Positions 9,794 through 18,846 of a stretch of 64,000 nt of DNA are shown here, piece by piece. The translations under genes and the position numbers were made by a program. Position 1 is the first letter of the stretch, and every line of letters starts with the position of its first letter. The DNA lies in assembly GCF_902859585.1 (NCBI RefSeq), contig NZ_CADIJM010000003.1:434001-498000 (forward strand). Reading direction: 5' to 3'. The notes beneath the pieces were generated by a model that saw nothing but the letters and a program-made list of their open reading frames with translations, made no database searches and had not been told where the DNA came from. Source of the DNA: Achromobacter animicus. GTDB lineage: Bacteria > Pseudomonadota > Gammaproteobacteria > Burkholderiales > Burkholderiaceae_B.

Positions 9794-10910
9794 TTGCGTC
9801 CTGCACCTGCTTGCCCTTGCCGCGCTTTCCGCGGCGCCGGGGCTTGCGCTGGCCCTGTGCCAGCCGCTGGCCGCGGGCGACAAGCTGACCGTCGTCGCCG
9901 ACGTCCGGCTCGACGACACCAACACGTTGCTGGGCAAAGACGGCTCCCGCATCCGGAGCTGGCTGCCCCCTGTCCAGGTGCCAGACGGCCCGCGCGCCAC
10001 ACCGGTCCTGTGGGCCGAACGCGTGGACTGGTCCGTCTATGCAGCCGAACCCGGCGCGCGCATCGGCGTCACCGTGCTGCGCTTCGAACACGGCGTAGAC
10101 GGCCGCCAGCATCTTTGCGGCATCGCCCAATACAGCCCGCACACGGTGGATGAGGCGCGCGCCCAGCCCGGCCCCGCCCTGCCGCCGCCAGACAACGAAA
10201 CCCGCTTTCGCTACGACGCGGCCGGCAGGCTGACCGGCTATGACCTCCGCTCCCGCGCCTGGGACGGCCGGCAGAATCGCCCGGTGCGGCATTGCCTGCG
10301 TTACGACGCCAACGGCTGGCTGGCGGAACTGGCCGACGGCGCCTGCGACGGCGCCACGCGTCCGCAAGTGCGCTACGTGCATGACGCCGCAGGCCGCCTG
10401 TTACGGACCATCCGCCACGCGCCCGAAACCGGCGAGGCGAACGAGGTCATCGTGCATGACACAAAAGGCGGAACCGCCGAACGCTACCTACGGCCGGTCC
10501 GCGACACTGAAGACGGCCTCGGCGTGCAGGCCGCATTGCCATACCGCGCCATCCAGGGCGAACACCCGATCCTCGTGCTGCCCGGCGCTGGCTGGCAGCC
10601 GCCGGCGTTGGACTCCCATCACTACGACTGGGCCATCGTGCAGCCGCGCGGCGACGCCGATGTCTACGACGCCAAGCGCGATCCTTCGTCCGTGCTGGCC
10701 AGCGGCAACAGCGGCGCCAATGGGCGCTTCGACCTTAGCGCCGACGCCCGCCAACGTATCTGGAAGGCAGCGGGCCGCGCGCCCGGCGGTGTGCAATGGC
10801 TATGGGCGCCGGGTCAGGTCCTGACGCTGTTGCAGGCGATGCCCGGCGCCGCCTGGGCAGCCTGCGCCGATCCCCAAGACCGCAGTCCGGCCGCCTGCCC
10901 CGCCCCCTAG
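9780..10910 (+). CDS. Hypothetical exported protein with YD/RHS-like repeats
   Basis: A 376-residue protein beginning at ATG 9780, inside the end of the previous gene. A signal peptide (LHLLALAALSAAPGLALA) is followed by a domain of unknown type. Residues of about 140-210 hold three YD-repeat-like segments: FRYDAAGRLTGYD, LRYDANGWLAEL and VRYVHDAAGRLLR. YD repeats normally build large shells in RHS/teneurin toxins. Three copies in a small exported protein cannot form such a shell, so a carbohydrate-binding or structural role is only a guess. The stop forms a CTAG overlap with the stop of the convergent symporter gene. Confidence 0.7.
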   Translation: MPRTDCVLHLLALAALSAAPGLALALCQPLAAGDKLTVVADVRLDDTNTLLGKDGSRIRSWLPPVQVPDGPRATPVLWAERVDWSVYAAEPGARIGVTVLRFEHGVDGRQHLCGIAQYSPHTVDEARAQPGPALPPPDNETRFRYDAAGRLTGYDLRSRAWDGRQNRPVRHCLRYDANGWLAELADGACDGATRPQVRYVHDAAGRLLRTIRHAPETGEANEVIVHDTKGGTAERYLRPVRDTEDGLGVQAALPYRAIQGEHPILVLPGAGWQPPALDSHHYDWAIVQPRGDADVYDAKRDPSSVLASGNSGANGRFDLSADARQRIWKAAGRAPGGVQWLWAPGQVLTLLQAMPGAAWAACADPQDRSPAACPAP

Positions 10911-12997
10911 GTGTTGTCCGGCTGCGGGTGGCGCGCGTCCGGATTGCGCAGGTAGTCCACCAGCGCCAACGTGGCCCGATCGGGCGGCGGCGTCAGCAGC
11001 GACACCACCACGATCGTCAGGAACGCCACCGGCGCGCCAAACACCCCCGCCGCGATGGGCTGAATGCCCCACCACAGATCCACCGGCTGCGTGCGCGCGA
11101 TGCCGAGCACCGATTCCCGCAGCCACGGATGCGTGTGCGTCATGTAGGCGAACGTCACGGCCAGCCCGGCCGCCATCCCCAGTGTGGCGCCCCATTTGTT
11201 CGCGCGCCGCCAGAACACGCCCATGACCAGCGCCGGAAAGAACGACGAGGCCGCGAACGAAAATGCGGCCGACACCATGAACAGGATGTCCGCGGGCTTG
11301 CGCGCCGCGACCCACGCCGCGCCAAACGCCACCACCAGCAGCAGGATCTTGGACACCATCACCCGCCGCGCCGCCGACATGCGCGGCGACACGACGCGAT
11401 ACCACATGTCGTGCGACAGGGAATTGGACAGCGTCAGCAACAGGCCGTCGGCCGTGGACAGCGCCGCCGCTAGCCCGCCCGCAGCAACCAGCCCCGAAAT
11501 CACATAAGGCAGCCCGCCGATCTCTGGCATGGCCAGCACCACCACGTCCGCCCCCATGCTGATTTCGCTGAGCTGCACGACGCCGTCGCGGTTGATGTCG
11601 CTGACGTCGAGCAGATTGGTGTCGACCGCGCTCCAGGCATGCACCCAGTTGGGCAGGCTGAGGAAGTTCGATCCAACGACCTGCGTATAGATCTCGAACT
11701 TGACCAGCAGCGCCAGCGCGGGCGCCATGAAATACAACAGCAGGATGAACAGCAGCGACCAGCACACCGATTTGCGCGCCTCAATGACGGACGGCGTCGT
11801 GTAGGAGCGCATCAGGATGTGCGGCATGCCCGCGGTGCCCAGCATCAGGCACAGCACCATCGCCAGGAAGTTGATGCGCATGTTGCTGCGTTCCTCGGCG
11901 TCCTTCGCAGGGAACGGCTCGGCATGTGGCGTGGGCGGCGCGGCCCGGGCCTCGAAGGTCGCCTTGGCCTGCGACCACGTGGCGCGCGCATCCTCGACGG
12001 TCGGCGGATAGGCGGCCAGTTCGCGCTCGGCCGACCGGATCTCGACCATGGGCGCATCGCCCGCGTTCAACTGGGCCAGCCGGCTGCGCAGCTTGTCCTT
12101 TTCCAGCGTCCACGACTCGGGCAGCGCCTGCAGGCGGCGCCCCATTTCGTCGGCGCGCTGCTGCCAGATCCTGCGCACCTCGATCTCCGAAGGATCGTTC
12201 TGCAGGTAGACCTCTTTTTCAGTCACCTGCTGCAGCACGGCCCCGCCCGACAGTTGCGGCAACGGCATGTTGGTGTGCTTGACCGACAGCCAGATCACCG
12301 GCACGAGATACGCGATCACCAGGATGATGTACTGCCCGACCTGCGTCCACGTGACCGCGCGCATGCCCCCCAGGAACGAACACACCAGCATGCCGCCTAG
12401 CGCCACGAAGATGCCCAGTTCGAACGAGATGCCGGTCATCCGGGTCGTGATGATGCCCACCCCGTAGATCTGGGCCACCAGATACGTGAACGAGCACAGA
12501 ATGGCGCAGAAGACCCCGGCCAACCGAGGCAGGTTGCCGCCGTAGCGCGCGCCCATGAAATCGGGAATGGTGTATTGGCCGAAGCGCCGCAGGTACGGCG
12601 CCAGCAGCATCGCCACCAGCACGTACCCGCCCGTCCAGCCCATGATGTAGGCCAGCCCCCCGTAGCCGGTCAGGTACAGCGTGCCCGCCACGCCAATGAA
12701 GGAAGCCACCGACATCCAGTCGGCCGCCGTCGCCATGCCGTTGTAGATGGCCGGCACGCGCCGGCCGGCGACGTAGTATTCGACCTGGTCGGACGTGCGG
12801 CAGACGATGCCGATGCCGGCGTACAGGCTGACGGTGACCAGCAGGAACACATAGCCGATCCAGTTGCGCGGCATGCCCAGGATCTCGGCCAGCGCCATCA
12901 GCAGGATCATCAGCGCGAAGCCGGCCGTGTACAGCACATAGATGCGCCGCAGCCGGATGCGGAACTCCTGCGGGGTGTCTCCGGTGAAAAACGGCAT
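10907..12997 (-). CDS. Sodium:solute symporter, VC_2705 subfamily
   Basis: A 696-residue inner-membrane transporter with about 13 membrane helices, related to acetate permease ActP. Core SSS motifs are visible (AADWMSVASFIG near 90; SGLVAAGGLAAALSTADGLLL split around 500). Two soluble insertions stand out. Residues about 245-370 form a charged, coiled-coil-like segment, and residues 467-478 (DINRDGVVQLSE) match an EF-hand calcium loop. It is preceded by a DUF4212 gene with a TGATG overlap, the usual partner in this subfamily. The solute is probably a small monocarboxylate such as acetate, by family analogy. Confidence 0.9.
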   Translation of the reverse strand: MPFFTGDTPQEFRIRLRRIYVLYTAGFALMILLMALAEILGMPRNWIGYVFLLVTVSLYAGIGIVCRTSDQVEYYVAGRRVPAIYNGMATAADWMSVASFIGVAGTLYLTGYGGLAYIMGWTGGYVLVAMLLAPYLRRFGQYTIPDFMGARYGGNLPRLAGVFCAILCSFTYLVAQIYGVGIITTRMTGISFELGIFVALGGMLVCSFLGGMRAVTWTQVGQYIILVIAYLVPVIWLSVKHTNMPLPQLSGGAVLQQVTEKEVYLQNDPSEIEVRRIWQQRADEMGRRLQALPESWTLEKDKLRSRLAQLNAGDAPMVEIRSAERELAAYPPTVEDARATWSQAKATFEARAAPPTPHAEPFPAKDAEERSNMRINFLAMVLCLMLGTAGMPHILMRSYTTPSVIEARKSVCWSLLFILLLYFMAPALALLVKFEIYTQVVGSNFLSLPNWVHAWSAVDTNLLDVSDINRDGVVQLSEISMGADVVVLAMPEIGGLPYVISGLVAAGGLAAALSTADGLLLTLSNSLSHDMWYRVVSPRMSAARRVMVSKILLLVVAFGAAWVAARKPADILFMVSAAFSFAASSFFPALVMGVFWRRANKWGATLGMAAGLAVTFAYMTHTHPWLRESVLGIARTQPVDLWWGIQPIAAGVFGAPVAFLTIVVVSLLTPPPDRATLALVDYLRNPDARHPQPDNT

Positions 12998-13275
12998 CAG
13001 CGCGGCTCCCCGGTTTCGTCGGCGCGCTCATCGGCGCGATTCATGACCCGGGCGTAGACGGCGATGATGATCAGGTAGGCCAGAGGAGCGCCATAGGCGG
13101 CCATCCAGAAGGCGAAGGGCCAACCGATGAAGTCGAAGGAGAGGCTGCGTGCGAAGTACGAGGGGATGAAGGTCAGCGCCGCCCAGACGGCGAGCAGCAG
13201 CACGATCAGCCGCAGATTGCGGCGCCAGTAGGGCGTGATGGATGTCCGGGACGGAGTAAGGCGCGTTTGCGGCAT
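12997..13275 (-). CDS. DUF4212 protein, symporter accessory subunit
   Basis: A 92-residue protein from ATG 13275 (MPQTRLTP). It has two membrane helices (LRLIVLLLAVWAALTFIPSYFA and the FAFWMAAYGAPLAYLIIIAVYA region) linked by SLSFDFIGWP, the DUF4212 pattern. The stop overlaps the symporter ATG by one base, so the two are made together. An in-frame start 36 bp upstream (13311) exists, but would add residues not typical of the family. Confidence 0.85.
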   Translation of the reverse strand: MPQTRLTPSRTSITPYWRRNLRLIVLLLAVWAALTFIPSYFARSLSFDFIGWPFAFWMAAYGAPLAYLIIIAVYARVMNRADERADETGEPR

Positions 13276-13360
13276 AGCGTGGATAAGCAGATCCCATCTG
13301 AATATCGCCAAACGCAGCGCTTGAAAAGCCCTGAAGCTTGATTTGCCGGCTTTTTATGCG

Positions 13361-13408
13361 ACAACGGCTGGCACTTCCTGGTGCCAGCCGTTGTGCGTTT
13401 GCTTTTTT
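13361..13408 (+). terminator. Orphan plus-strand Rho-independent terminator
   Basis: A 14-bp perfect stem ACAACGGCTGGCAC (13361-13374) / its complement (13381-13394) with a TTCCTG loop, then GCGTTTGCTTTTTTT. No plus-strand gene ends nearby: the closest is 2.4 kb upstream, and the intervening genes are on the minus strand. It may end an antisense or small RNA, or insulate the region. Confidence 0.75.
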
Positions 13409-13766
13409 TGAGTACTGCTTTACTTTTTTTATGTACCGGTGCCGCCGGTATTTGCCCATGCAGGGCTTTGTCTCCTCACCTGCATGGGAAGAGATTCTGC
13501 ACCAGATGCGGGAATGCCACACTAGGGGAATGCCCTAAGACGGAGCATTCATTTACATATTCCATGCACCATATGAGTGCATTTTGGGGTCGCCGTACTA
13601 AATATTGGGATTTTTCCGGCAAATCGGCCCATCGTACCGCCTAATTCTTGAGCAGTGCTCAGTTAGTGATCATGGCCGATGGCGCCGGCCGTCCAAGTCC
13701 GTGCATCGCGAAGCGCCCGATTCCGGGCATGGAACCGACAGCATTCCAGATCATCTTTACGCGCCG
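13409..13766. other. Intergenic region without a convincing gene
   Basis: This stretch is more AT-rich than its surroundings. It holds an inverted repeat CCCATGCAGG (13455-13464) / CCTGCATGGG (13479-13488), two direct copies of GGAATGCC (about 13511 and 13528) and the palindrome TGAGCAGTGCTCA (13649-13661). Short open frames here have no Shine-Dalgarno sequence or protein-like composition. It probably carries the regulatory region of the minus-strand DUF4212/symporter unit and the upstream part of the kdp control region. Confidence 0.5.
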
Positions 13767-13813
13767 TTTACACCCCGCTCGCCAAGCTATACCCCGTTTT
13801 TACCCCCCGCTCC
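13767..13813 (+). promoter_or_regulatory. Two KdpE-box-like direct repeats upstream of the kdp operon
   Basis: TTTACACCCCGCTCG (13767-13781) and TTTACCCCCCGCTCC (13799-13813) differ at two positions and are spaced 32 bp start to start, about three helical turns. The first is nearly identical to the E. coli KdpE target as I recall it (TTTACACCCCGCCCG). They lie 106 bp and more before the first kdp-operon ORF, and KdpE itself is encoded at 21748-22440. Confidence 0.75.
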
Positions 13814-13918
13814 GTAACCTGCCGGTGTCCTGAAGGGTCACCTCGCCTGCCCGGCGCGCATCCGCTTTCTGCCGCGCAGGCCTGTTCGAAGGGAGCAAGC
13901 CTCCCGGGGAGAAAAAAC

Positions 13919-14017
13919 GTGGATCTCATTTATATCGCCATCTTCACCGTGATGGCCGGGCTGACTTGGGCCCTTGTCCGGTTCTGCGACGCATTGTCGG
14001 CCGGAGACCAGCCATGA
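13919..14017 (+). CDS. Small membrane protein upstream of kdpF
   Basis: A 32-residue ORF with a GTG start at 13919. It has one hydrophobic helix ([17 protein letters not shown]) followed by RFCDAL and a short polar tail. GGGGAG lies 9 bp upstream of the GTG. Its TGA overlaps the kdpF ATG (ATGA at 14014), so it is translated as the first cistron of the operon. Similar unnamed ORFs of the pattern LTWxLVRxCDxL occur before kdpF elsewhere, from memory. A role in Kdp assembly is inferred from position. Confidence 0.65.
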   Translation: MDLIYIAIFTVMAGLTWALVRFCDALSAGDQP

Positions 14018-14103
14018 GCTGGCTCTACTGGCTGAGCGGCCTGACGGCCGCATTCCTGTTCGTGTACCTGCTGGTCGCGCTGTTCAAACCGGAGAAATTC
14101 TGA
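14014..14103 (+). CDS. kdpF: K+-transporting ATPase small subunit KdpF
   Basis: A 29-residue single-helix peptide ([22 protein letters not shown], then FKPEKF), which is the typical KdpF pattern. KdpF stabilises the KdpABC complex in the inner membrane. Both ends overlap neighbours: the ATG overlaps the stop of the 32-residue ORF, and the stop overlaps the kdpA ATG (TGATG at 14101-14105). Confidence 0.88.
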   Translation: MSWLYWLSGLTAAFLFVYLLVALFKPEKF

Positions 14104-15881
14104 TGACCCCCGAATTCGTCGGGCTGCTGGTCCTGCACCTGGCAGTCCTGCTTGCGATCGCGCCCATCCTGGGCCGCTACATCCGCACCGCCATGGAAGA
14201 CGGCCGGTCCCGGCTGACCGCCTGGGGCCGGCCGATCGAACGCGGCATCTACCGGCTGGCGGGCATCGACCCGCAGGCGGAGATGGGCTGGAAGCGTTAT
14301 GCCGCCGCCGTGCTGGTCTTCAACCTGGTGGGCATTGCCGCCGTCTACGCGCTGCAACGCGTGCAGGGGCTGCTGCCGCTGAACCCCGCGGGCTTGGGCG
14401 CCGTGTCGCCCGATTCCGCGCTGAACACCGCCATCAGCTTCGTCGCCAACACCAACTGGCAGGGTTACGCCGGCGAATCCACGATGAGCTACCTGACGCA
14501 GATGCTGGCGCTGACGGTGCAGAACTTCGTGTCCGCCGCGACCGGCATTGCCGTGCTGTTCGCGCTGATCCGCGGACTGGCGCGGCACTGTTCGGCCACG
14601 GTGGGCAACTTCTGGGCCGACATGGTCCGTTGCACGCTGTATGTGCTGCTGCCCCTGTCGCTGGTCCTGGCAGTGGCGCTGGTCAGCCAGGGCGTAATCC
14701 AGAACTTCAGCGCCTACCAGGAAGTACAGACGGTCGAAGCGGTGCGCTACGACGCACCGCGCCTGGACGCGCAGGGCCAGCCCGTACTGGACGCAGCCGG
14801 CGCGGCGGTCACCGACCCGGTCACGACGCGCACACAGACGATTGCCATGGGGCCGGTTGCGTCGCAGGAAGCGATCAAGCTGCTGGGCACCAACGGCGGC
14901 GGCTTTTTCAACGCCAACTCGGCGCACCCTTTTGAAAACGCCACGCCCCTGTCGAACTTCCTGCAGATGCTGGCGATCCTGGCCATCCCCGCCGCCCTGT
15001 GCTTCACCTTCGGCGAGATGGTGGGCAGCCGGCGCCAGGGCATCGCGATCCTGGCAGCGATGACGGCGCTGTTTGCCGTCTTCGCGCTGTCCACGGCGCA
15101 CTTTGAACAACAGCCCAATCCGATGGCCGTCCAGGCCGGGGCCGTGACGCCCGGCGGCAACATGGAAGGCAAGGAGACGCGCTTCGGCATCGCCGCCACC
15201 TCGCTGTTTGCGACGGTCACCACCGCTGCCTCCTGCGGCGCGGTGAACGGCATGCACGACTCGCTGTCGGCGATGGGCGGCCTGTCGCCCATGCTGCTGA
15301 TGCAGTTGGGCGAAGTCGTGTACGGCGGCGTGGGTTCGGGGCTGTACGGCATGCTGGCCTTTGCGATCCTGGGCGTCTTCATCGCCGGGCTGATGATCGG
15401 GCGCACACCCGAGTACCTGGGCAAGAAGATCGAGGCCTTCGACATGAAGATGGTTTCCATCGTCATCCTGGCCACCCCGCTGCTCGTGTTGGGCGGCACG
15501 GCGCTGGCCGTGTCCGTGACGGCGGGCCAGGCCGGCGTGCTCAATCCGGGCATCCACGGCTTCTCGGAAATCCTCTACGCGCTCTCGTCGGCCGCCAACA
15601 ACAACGGCAGCGCCTTCGCCGGGCTGTCGGCCAACACGCCCTTCTACAACGTGCTGCTGGGCATCGCGATGTGGTTCGGCCGGTTCGCCGTGATTGTCGC
15701 CGTGCTGGCCATGGCCGGTTCGCTGGCCGCCAAGCGCCGGCTGCCCGCCGGCCCCGGCAGCATGCCGACCACCGGCCCGCTCTTCGTGACGCTGCTGATC
15801 GGCGCGGTGCTGCTGGTCGGCGCCCTCACCTACGTGCCCGCACTGGCCCTCGGCCCGGTCGCGGAACACCTGCAACCCTGA
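14103..15881 (+). CDS. kdpA: Potassium-transporting ATPase subunit KdpA
   Basis: A 592-residue, ten-helix potassium-translocating subunit related to SKT channels. Four selectivity-filter-like loops are visible, including [41 protein letters not shown] and [13 protein letters not shown]. It binds K+ at the periplasmic side with high affinity. The start overlaps the kdpF stop, and kdpB follows after 21 bp. Confidence 0.98.
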   Translation: MTPEFVGLLVLHLAVLLAIAPILGRYIRTAMEDGRSRLTAWGRPIERGIYRLAGIDPQAEMGWKRYAAAVLVFNLVGIAAVYALQRVQGLLPLNPAGLGAVSPDSALNTAISFVANTNWQGYAGESTMSYLTQMLALTVQNFVSAATGIAVLFALIRGLARHCSATVGNFWADMVRCTLYVLLPLSLVLAVALVSQGVIQNFSAYQEVQTVEAVRYDAPRLDAQGQPVLDAAGAAVTDPVTTRTQTIAMGPVASQEAIKLLGTNGGGFFNANSAHPFENATPLSNFLQMLAILAIPAALCFTFGEMVGSRRQGIAILAAMTALFAVFALSTAHFEQQPNPMAVQAGAVTPGGNMEGKETRFGIAATSLFATVTTAASCGAVNGMHDSLSAMGGLSPMLLMQLGEVVYGGVGSGLYGMLAFAILGVFIAGLMIGRTPEYLGKKIEAFDMKMVSIVILATPLLVLGGTALAVSVTAGQAGVLNPGIHGFSEILYALSSAANNNGSAFAGLSANTPFYNVLLGIAMWFGRFAVIVAVLAMAGSLAAKRRLPAGPGSMPTTGPLFVTLLIGAVLLVGALTYVPALALGPVAEHLQP

Positions 15882-15902
15882 TGCAACAGGCTAGGAAAGA
15901 AC

Positions 15903-18146
15903 ATGGCCAAGATTGAAATGGAAACAACCAGCTCGGGCGGCAGCGTGGCCCGGGCGCCCGCTGCGGCCGCGCAGCCTGACGCGGCTCAGCCTGACGCGGC
16001 CCGGCCTGACGCGGCCCGGCCTGGCGCGGCCCGCCCCGTCGCAGCCGGACCCGAGGCGGCGCCCGCCTTCGGCATGTGGTCCCGCGCGCTGGTCGGCCCC
16101 GCCATCGTCGACAGCCTGCGCAAGCTGTCGCCCGCCGCGCAGCTCAAGAACCCCGTGATGTTCGTGGTCTACGTGGGCAGCCTGCTCACCACCGTGCTGT
16201 GGATCATGGCCCTGCGCGGGCAGGCCGAAGCGCCGCCGGGATTCATCCTGGGTATCACCGTGTGGCTGTGGTTCACCGTGCTGTTCGCCAACTTTGCCGA
16301 GGCGCTGGCCGAAGGCCGCGGCAAGCAGCAGGCGGCCACGCTGCGCGGCCTGCGCACCACCATCGACGCGCGCCTGCTCAAAGGCTTTCGCGACGCCGAT
16401 GCGGCTGATGCCGACCCCGCGCAATGGCGCGGCCAGGCGGTCAGCCAGCCTTCAGGCCTGCTGCGCCGCGGCGACGTCGTCCTGGTCGAAGCCGGCGACA
16501 CGGTGCCCGGCGACGGGCAGGTCATCGCCGGCGTGGCCTCGGTCGACGAAAGCGCCATCACGGGCGAATCCGCGCCCGTCATCCGCGAGTCGGGCGGCGA
16601 TTTCTCGTCCGTCACCGGCGGCACGCGCGTGCTGTCGGACTGGATCTTCGTGCGCATCGCCGCCGATCCCGGCGAGAGCTTCCTGGACCGCATGATCTCG
16701 ATGGTCGAAGGCGCCAAGCGCCAGAAGACACCCAACGAGCTGGCGCTGACCATTCTGCTGGTGGGCCTGACCGTGGTCTTCCTGCTGGTCGTTGTCACGC
16801 TGATGCCCTTCTCGCTGTACGCCGTCTCGGCCGCCGGCGGCGGCGCGGCCGTCACGGTGACCGTGCTGGTCGCGCTGCTGGTCTGCCTGATCCCCACCAC
16901 CATCGGCGGCCTCCTGTCCGCCATCGGCGTGGCGGGCATGAGCCGCATGATGAGCGCCAACGTGATCGCCACCTCGGGCCGCGCCGTCGAAGCGGCCGGC
17001 GACGTCGACGTGCTGCTGCTGGACAAGACCGGCACCATCACCTTCGGCAACCGCCAGGCCTCCACCTTCCTGCCCGCGCCCGGCGTGTCCGCGCGCGAAC
17101 TGGCGGACGCCGCGCGCCTCGCGTCGCTGGCCGACGAGACGCCGGAAGGCCGCAGCATCGTGGCGTTGGCGGACAAGGCCATCCATGCGCCGGCCCCGCG
17201 CATGACCGGCGTTGAGTTCGTGCCGTTCACCGCGCAGTCCCGCATGAGCGGCGTCGACCTGGGCGAACGCAAGATCCGCAAGGGCGCGGTCGACGCGATC
17301 CAGGCCTGGCTTGCCGCGCAGGGCGCCACCGTGCCGGCCGAGGCTCTGCGCCTGGCCGAAGACGTTGCGCGCCGCGGCAGCACGCCGCTGATGGTCAGCG
17401 ACGGCAACCGCGCGCTGGGCGTCGTCGAGCTCAAGGACATCGTCAAGCCCGGCATCCAGTCGCGCTTTGCCGAGCTGCGCCGCATGGGCATCAAGACGGT
17501 GATGATCACCGGCGACAACAAGCTGACCGCCGCCTCCATCGCGGCCGAAGCGGGCGTGGATGACTTCCTGGCCGAAGCCACGCCCGAGGCCAAGCTCAAG
17601 CTCATCCGCAACTACCAGTCGGAAGGCCGTCTGGTCGCAATGACCGGCGACGGCACCAACGACGCACCCGCGCTGGCGCAGGCCGACGTGGCGGTGGCGA
17701 TGAACTCCGGCACGCAGGCCGCCAAGGAAGCCGGCAACATGGTGGACCTGGATTCCAACCCGACCAAGCTCATCGAGATCGTCGAGATCGGCAAGCAGAT
17801 GCTGATGACCCGCGGCGCGCTGACCACGTTCAGCGTGGCCAACGACGTCGCCAAATACTTCGCCATCATCCCCGCCGCCTTCGCCACGGTGTATCCGCAG
17901 CTGGACGTGCTGAACATCATGGGGCTGGCCACGCCGTCCTCGGCGATTCTGTCCGCCGTGATCTTCAATGCGCTGATCATCGTGGTGCTGATCCCGCTGG
18001 CCCTAAAGGGCGTGCGCTACCGCCCGCTGGGCGCCTCGGTGCTCCTGCGCCGCAACCTGCTCATCTACGGCCTGGGCGGCCTCCTGGTGCCGTTTGCCGG
18101 CATCAAGCTGGTCGACATGGTGCTGGCCGCGTTGGGCTGGGTGTGA
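15903..18146 (+). CDS. kdpB: Potassium-transporting ATPase ATP-binding subunit KdpB
   Basis: A 747-residue P-type ATPase subunit that drives K+ uptake. The phosphorylated aspartate D374 lies in DKTGT, the actuator motif TGES is within [11 protein letters not shown], and the hinge motif GDGTNDAPA is at 582-590. Typical KdpB is about 690 residues. The excess lies in an N-terminal Ala/Pro-rich extension (about 17-55), built from five imperfect 5-residue repeats of the type (Q/R)P(D/G)AA, ahead of the conserved start near [19 protein letters not shown]. Confidence 0.97.
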   Translation: MAKIEMETTSSGGSVARAPAAAAQPDAAQPDAARPDAARPGAARPVAAGPEAAPAFGMWSRALVGPAIVDSLRKLSPAAQLKNPVMFVVYVGSLLTTVLWIMALRGQAEAPPGFILGITVWLWFTVLFANFAEALAEGRGKQQAATLRGLRTTIDARLLKGFRDADAADADPAQWRGQAVSQPSGLLRRGDVVLVEAGDTVPGDGQVIAGVASVDESAITGESAPVIRESGGDFSSVTGGTRVLSDWIFVRIAADPGESFLDRMISMVEGAKRQKTPNELALTILLVGLTVVFLLVVVTLMPFSLYAVSAAGGGAAVTVTVLVALLVCLIPTTIGGLLSAIGVAGMSRMMSANVIATSGRAVEAAGDVDVLLLDKTGTITFGNRQASTFLPAPGVSARELADAARLASLADETPEGRSIVALADKAIHAPAPRMTGVEFVPFTAQSRMSGVDLGERKIRKGAVDAIQAWLAAQGATVPAEALRLAEDVARRGSTPLMVSDGNRALGVVELKDIVKPGIQSRFAELRRMGIKTVMITGDNKLTAASIAAEAGVDDFLAEATPEAKLKLIRNYQSEGRLVAMTGDGTNDAPALAQADVAVAMNSGTQAAKEAGNMVDLDSNPTKLIEIVEIGKQMLMTRGALTTFSVANDVAKYFAIIPAAFATVYPQLDVLNIMGLATPSSAILSAVIFNALIIVVLIPLALKGVRYRPLGASVLLRRNLLIYGLGGLLVPFAGIKLVDMVLAALGWV
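15972..16046 (+). repeat. Five imperfect 15-bp tandem repeats inside kdpB
   Basis: Units at 15972, 15987, 16002, 16017 and 16032 share the core cxGCCTGaCGCGGC. The first four differ by one or two bases; the fifth is more diverged. The unit length keeps the kdpB frame and encodes the N-terminal Ala/Pro repeat. Confidence 0.85.
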
Positions 18147-18186
18147 TGCCCGCCCGCGATCAAGCCCCTACGCAAAGGAAATCCTC

Positions 18187-18795
18187 ATGAACTCAGCAAT
18201 CTCCACGCCGCGCCAAGGCGGCATCCTGCGCCCCGCGCTGACCCTCTTCGCCGCGCTGTCGCTCATCAGCGGCCTGGCGTATCCCTTCCTGACCACCGGC
18301 ATCGCGTCCGCCGTGTTTCCCCACCAGGCCGCCGGCTCGCTGATCCAGCAGGACGGCAAGGTGATCGGCTCGGAATGGATCGGCCAATCGTTCACCTCGC
18401 CGCAATACTTCTGGGGCCGCCCGTCGGCCACCGCGCCCATGCCGTACAACGCGGCGGCTTCCGGCGGCTCGAATCTCGGCCCGCGCAACCCCGCGCTGGC
18501 CGAGGCCATCGAAGCGCGCATCGCGGCCCTGAAGGCGGCCGACCCGGACAATGCCGCACCCGTGCCGGTCGACCTGATCACCGCGTCCGGCAGCGGGCTG
18601 GATCCGCACATCAGTCCGGCGGCCGCGGCGTACCAGGCCGACCGCGTGGCGCGCGCCCGCAACCTGCCGCGTGGCGAGGTCGATGCGCTGATCCGGGCGC
18701 ACACCGCCGCCCCGTCGCTGGGCGTGCTGGGCGACCCCGCCGTCAACGTGCTGACGCTGAACCTGGCGCTGGACAAGCTGCGCGTGGCGCGCTGA
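18187..18795 (+). CDS. kdpC: Potassium-transporting ATPase subunit KdpC
   Basis: A 202-residue protein with one N-terminal membrane helix ([23 protein letters not shown]) and a periplasmic/soluble domain. The conserved segments [28 protein letters not shown] and [14 protein letters not shown] are all present. KdpC cooperates with KdpB in ATP binding and stabilises the complex. ATG 18187 has AAAGGAA 7 bp upstream. Confidence 0.97.
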   Translation: MNSAISTPRQGGILRPALTLFAALSLISGLAYPFLTTGIASAVFPHQAAGSLIQQDGKVIGSEWIGQSFTSPQYFWGRPSATAPMPYNAAASGGSNLGPRNPALAEAIEARIAALKAADPDNAAPVPVDLITASGSGLDPHISPAAAAYQADRVARARNLPRGEVDALIRAHTAAPSLGVLGDPAVNVLTLNLALDKLRVAR

Positions 18796-18846
18796 TGCGA
18801 CGGCGTATAGTATTGCCAGCCGTTTCCTCCCCTCCCTTGCGCGTTC

